From NCBI RefSeq assembly GCF_029051725.1, contig NZ_JAACFU010000001.1, positions 310,001 to 374,000 of the forward strand: DNA of 64,000 nucleotides, read 5' to 3'. A program made the position numbers and the translations under genes. Source of the stretch: Bradyrhizobium sp. CSS354. GTDB lineage: Bacteria > Pseudomonadota > Alphaproteobacteria > Rhizobiales > Xanthobacteraceae. Within the stretch, counting starts at the first letter, position 1. Each line of letters opens with the position of its first letter. The notes under the pieces are model-generated. The model searched no databases. It was not told the DNA's origin and was given only the letters and a program-made list of their open reading frames with translations. Positions 61,856 through 64,000 of this stretch are shown here, piece after piece.

Positions 61856-62995
61856 ATGAACGTGCATGCCGCCGGCGATCTCAAAATCACCGGCCTCACC
61901 CGCCCGGACGGCGCGCCCCTTCGCCTCAACGCTCAGGATTTCGTGGCGATCGACCGCGACCGGAATGCGAAGTTCGAGGCGACGTACCGGCCGCAAGCCC
62001 TCTACAATCGCGCCAACGAGGGCTTTCACGCCAACAACGAAACCTTCTTGCTGCACGAAGTCGCGACCAATCTGCCGATCTATCTGCCCGACACCGGTCC
62101 GACCGATTTCCATCTTCATCTGCCGCCAGGCGGCTTTCAGCTCGTGCTGGTCACCTCGGGCGCATTCACCTTCGACTATGACGGACGCTTCTACAATGTC
62201 GGCCCCGGCGCGGTGATGCTGCAAAGCGCGATCGTGCACCGCCAGCTGTTCTACACCTGGTCGGGATTGTCGACCGAAGAGAATTTGAAGACGCCACAAA
62301 CGGTGGCGCCGGATCCGATTTCCATGGGCTATTCCGGCAAATTCCTCGAAGCCTTCATCACCGATCCGACGACCTTTCCAAATCCGACCATTGTCGGCCC
62401 GGATCAGATCAACGAAGACGAGACGCCACGGGTCGCATGGAGCCACTCCCTGCATGATCGCCCTGCGGACGCAGGCTTCTGGCTTCAGGACCCGCTGGCG
62501 CTGGATGCGCTGTTCAAGCCGCTCACCGACAACCCGGTCAAATCATCCATGCCGGTCTATGTGCGCGACATCGGCATCGAAGTGCCGAGCGGCCATCTCG
62601 TCACCGGCCACATCATCGCAACCGATCCGCGCGGCCAATCGCTCTTGCCCAAGAGCACGTCGGCAGCGGCTGACATCACATGCTTCGCCAAGGGCGAGGT
62701 CGTGATCTACCGCGTCATCCGCGGCACGGCCGAATTCAGGAACAAGACTGGCGAGAGCTTTGAGCTCACGGCCGGCGACGTGGTGACGGCGGGGAAGAAC
62801 GCCACAAGCCTCGTCGGTGTCGGCGAGAACACCCAGGTCCTTCGGCTCGGCCTTCTCAAGGGCATGAACGACCTCCGCAGCTGGACGCCGACACAGCGCG
62901 ACGAGATCGACGGCCTCGCCGGTCAGATCATCACGCAGAGGGACATCCGTCCTCTGCGGACCGAGGGCAAGCCGGTGGGCTACCTCTACGGCTGA
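61856..62995 (+). CDS. Cupin-like (bicupin) hypothetical protein
   Basis: 379 aa. Start at ATG 61856, with GGAG five bases upstream. The N-terminal half has a cupin-like core (DFHLHLPPGGFQLVLVTSGAFTFDYDGRFYNVGPGAVMLQ, HRQLFYTW); the C-terminal half another (KGEVVIYRVIRGTAEFRNKTGESFELTAGDVV). The first core has His residues that could bind metal; the second lacks them. Reaction unknown. The ending VGYLYG abuts the convergent gor gene. Confidence 0.7.
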   Translation: MNVHAAGDLKITGLTRPDGAPLRLNAQDFVAIDRDRNAKFEATYRPQALYNRANEGFHANNETFLLHEVATNLPIYLPDTGPTDFHLHLPPGGFQLVLVTSGAFTFDYDGRFYNVGPGAVMLQSAIVHRQLFYTWSGLSTEENLKTPQTVAPDPISMGYSGKFLEAFITDPTTFPNPTIVGPDQINEDETPRVAWSHSLHDRPADAGFWLQDPLALDALFKPLTDNPVKSSMPVYVRDIGIEVPSGHLVTGHIIATDPRGQSLLPKSTSAAADITCFAKGEVVIYRVIRGTAEFRNKTGESFELTAGDVVTAGKNATSLVGVGENTQVLRLGLLKGMNDLRSWTPTQRDEIDGLAGQIITQRDIRPLRTEGKPVGYLYG

Positions 62996-63000
62996 GCGGG

Positions 63001-64000
63001 CTACTCCGCCGCCTGGCGTACGTGGCGTGCGGTCGGGGTGCGCATGGTGACGAGCTCTTCGGCCGCGGTCGGATGCAGCGCGATCGTCGCATCGAAATCG
63101 GCCTTGGTGGCCTTCATCTTCACCGCAATCGCGACCGCCTGCGTGATCTCCGCCGCGGCATCGCCGACGATGTGACAGCCGAGCACGCGGTCGGTTGAAC
63201 CGTCGACGACGAGCTTCATCAACACGCGGGTATCGCGGCCCGACATTGTCGCCTTGATGGGGCGGAACGTGGTCTTGTAGATGTCGACATGGCTGAATTG
63301 CGCCCGGGCCTCGGTCTCGGTGAGGCCGACGGTGCCGACCTCCGGCTGCGAGAACACGGCGGTCGGGATGTTGGCGTGATCCACCTGCACCTCGCGCTTG
63401 CCGAACACGGTGTCGGCGAACGCATGGCCCTCGCGGATGGCGACCGGCGTCAGGTTGAAGCGGTGGGTGACGTCGCCGATCGCATAGATGCTGTCGACCG
63501 AGCTCTTCGAGAAATGGTCGACGGCGATGCCGCCGTTCCGCGGGTTGATGGCGACGCCGGCCTTCTCCAGGCCGAGATTGGCCACCGCCGGATGGCGGCC
63601 GATCGCGAACATCACCTGGTCGGAGGCGAGGCTCGATCCGTTCGACAGATGCGTGGTGAATTCCTCGCCGTGCCGATCGACCTTCGCCACCGTGCAGCCG
63701 GTGAGGATGGTGATGCCCTGCTTCTCCATCTCGGCGCGGACGTGGGCGCGAACATCCTCGTCAAATCCGCGAAGAATGTTGTCGCCGCGATAGATCACTG
63801 TGACGTCGGAGCCGAAGCCGGCGAAGATGCCGGCGAACTCCAGCGCGATGTAGCCGCCGCCCTGGATCACGATCCGCTTCGGCAGCTTCGTCAGGTGAAA
63901 CGCCTCGTTGGAGGAGATCACGTGCTCGATGCCGGGAATCGGAGCGCCGTGATTGGGCGCGCCGCCGGTGGCGATCAAAATGTATTTTGCGGTGATCTTC
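63001..64000 (-). CDS. gor: Glutathione-disulfide reductase (partial, 5' end outside window)
   Basis: C-terminal two thirds of a flavin disulfide reductase, 333 codons here. YILIATGGAPNHGAPIPGIEH, the NADP Rossmann motif GGGYIALEFAGIFAGFG, the FAD motif IYAIGDVTHRFNLTPVAIREG and the dimer-interface catalytic His-Glu pair in ALHPTAAEELVTM are present. The redox-active Cys pair lies beyond the window. FAD and His/Glu patterns fit glutathione reductase; mycothione or trypanothione reductases are less likely. Convergent with the cupin; its five-base gap leaves no room for a terminator. Confidence 0.88.
   Translation of the reverse strand, partial: KITAKYILIATGGAPNHGAPIPGIEHVISSNEAFHLTKLPKRIVIQGGGYIALEFAGIFAGFGSDVTVIYRGDNILRGFDEDVRAHVRAEMEKQGITILTGCTVAKVDRHGEEFTTHLSNGSSLASDQVMFAIGRHPAVANLGLEKAGVAINPRNGGIAVDHFSKSSVDSIYAIGDVTHRFNLTPVAIREGHAFADTVFGKREVQVDHANIPTAVFSQPEVGTVGLTETEARAQFSHVDIYKTTFRPIKATMSGRDTRVLMKLVVDGSTDRVLGCHIVGDAAAEITQAVAIAVKMKATKADFDATIALHPTAAEELVTMRTPTARHVRQAAE

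Noticed and set aside
1..64000. CRISPR array, tRNA, insertion sequence or prophage
   Set aside because: No regularly spaced repeats, no cloverleaf-like sequences, no transposase or integrase coding region were noticed on either strand. The dispersed repeats have no coding capacity.

Overview
The window looks like chromosomal DNA of an alphaproteobacterium of the Bradyrhizobium / Rhodopseudomonas type. Evidence: high GC with strong GC3 bias, a very-long-chain fatty acid (AcpXL/LpxXL) lipid A cluster, two tandem Kup transporters, a class II DAHP synthase, and several families of short dispersed inverted repeats of the kind that fill the gaps of Bradyrhizobium genomes. I saw no tRNA, rRNA, CRISPR array, insertion sequence or prophage. 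Both ends cut genes (a branched-chain-type ABC permease at 1, glutathione reductase at 64000).

Layout. (1) 1-10927: a nicotinate-related divergon. The minus-strand arm encodes a 6-hydroxynicotinate reductase, a UPF0280 (ApbE-like) protein, a DUF1185 protein, a periplasmic binding protein and a fused LivH-LivM permease. The plus-strand arm encodes the two-subunit nicotinate hydroxylase (2Fe-2S subunit, and a molybdenum subunit with three haem c sites). A catechol-2,3-dioxygenase-like gene converges on it. A TGTACAAA-type palindrome or half-site lies upstream of all three units. This is the most promising system in the window: a probable reductive nicotinate pathway under one regulator. (2) 11238-16722: a HerA-like ATPase, an AhpD-like protein, several small membrane or secreted proteins and a ParB-like protein. 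(3) 16935-21224: acpXL, fabZ, a KAS homologue without its catalytic Cys (chain-length-factor-like), an intact KAS, and lpxXL. (4) 21357-23980: rhodanese, aminotransferase, polyamine-binding protein. (5) 24284-30151: two Kup K+ transporters, then motB and motA. (6) 30478-36563: a small membrane protein, an RraA-like protein, pssA and psd (phosphatidylethanolamine synthesis), an Atm1-type exporter, a LOG protein and a VOC protein. (7) 36709-40311: an overlapping operon cysS - 37-codon membrane ORF - GNAT - cimA. (8) 40605-47343: secreted proteins, nadE, dgkA, aroG, a hydrolase. (9) 47531-51917: aldehyde dehydrogenase with a divergent regulator, an unknown DNA-binding-like protein and a LysR regulator. 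(10) 51939-54025: a TerB / TerC / UPF0114 membrane cluster. (11) 54458-59103: a SnoaL-like protein, a MOSC-ferredoxin-reductase fusion, MocR and PaiB regulators. (12) 59195-64000: class II glutamine amidotransferase, GCS2 ligase, a Cys-rich small protein, a cupin, and convergent gor, possibly a thiol / gamma-glutamyl neighbourhood.

Most starts were set from visible Shine-Dalgarno sequences; where that moved a start I say so. Functions come from recognition of motifs and family resemblance by eye; no database search was possible.
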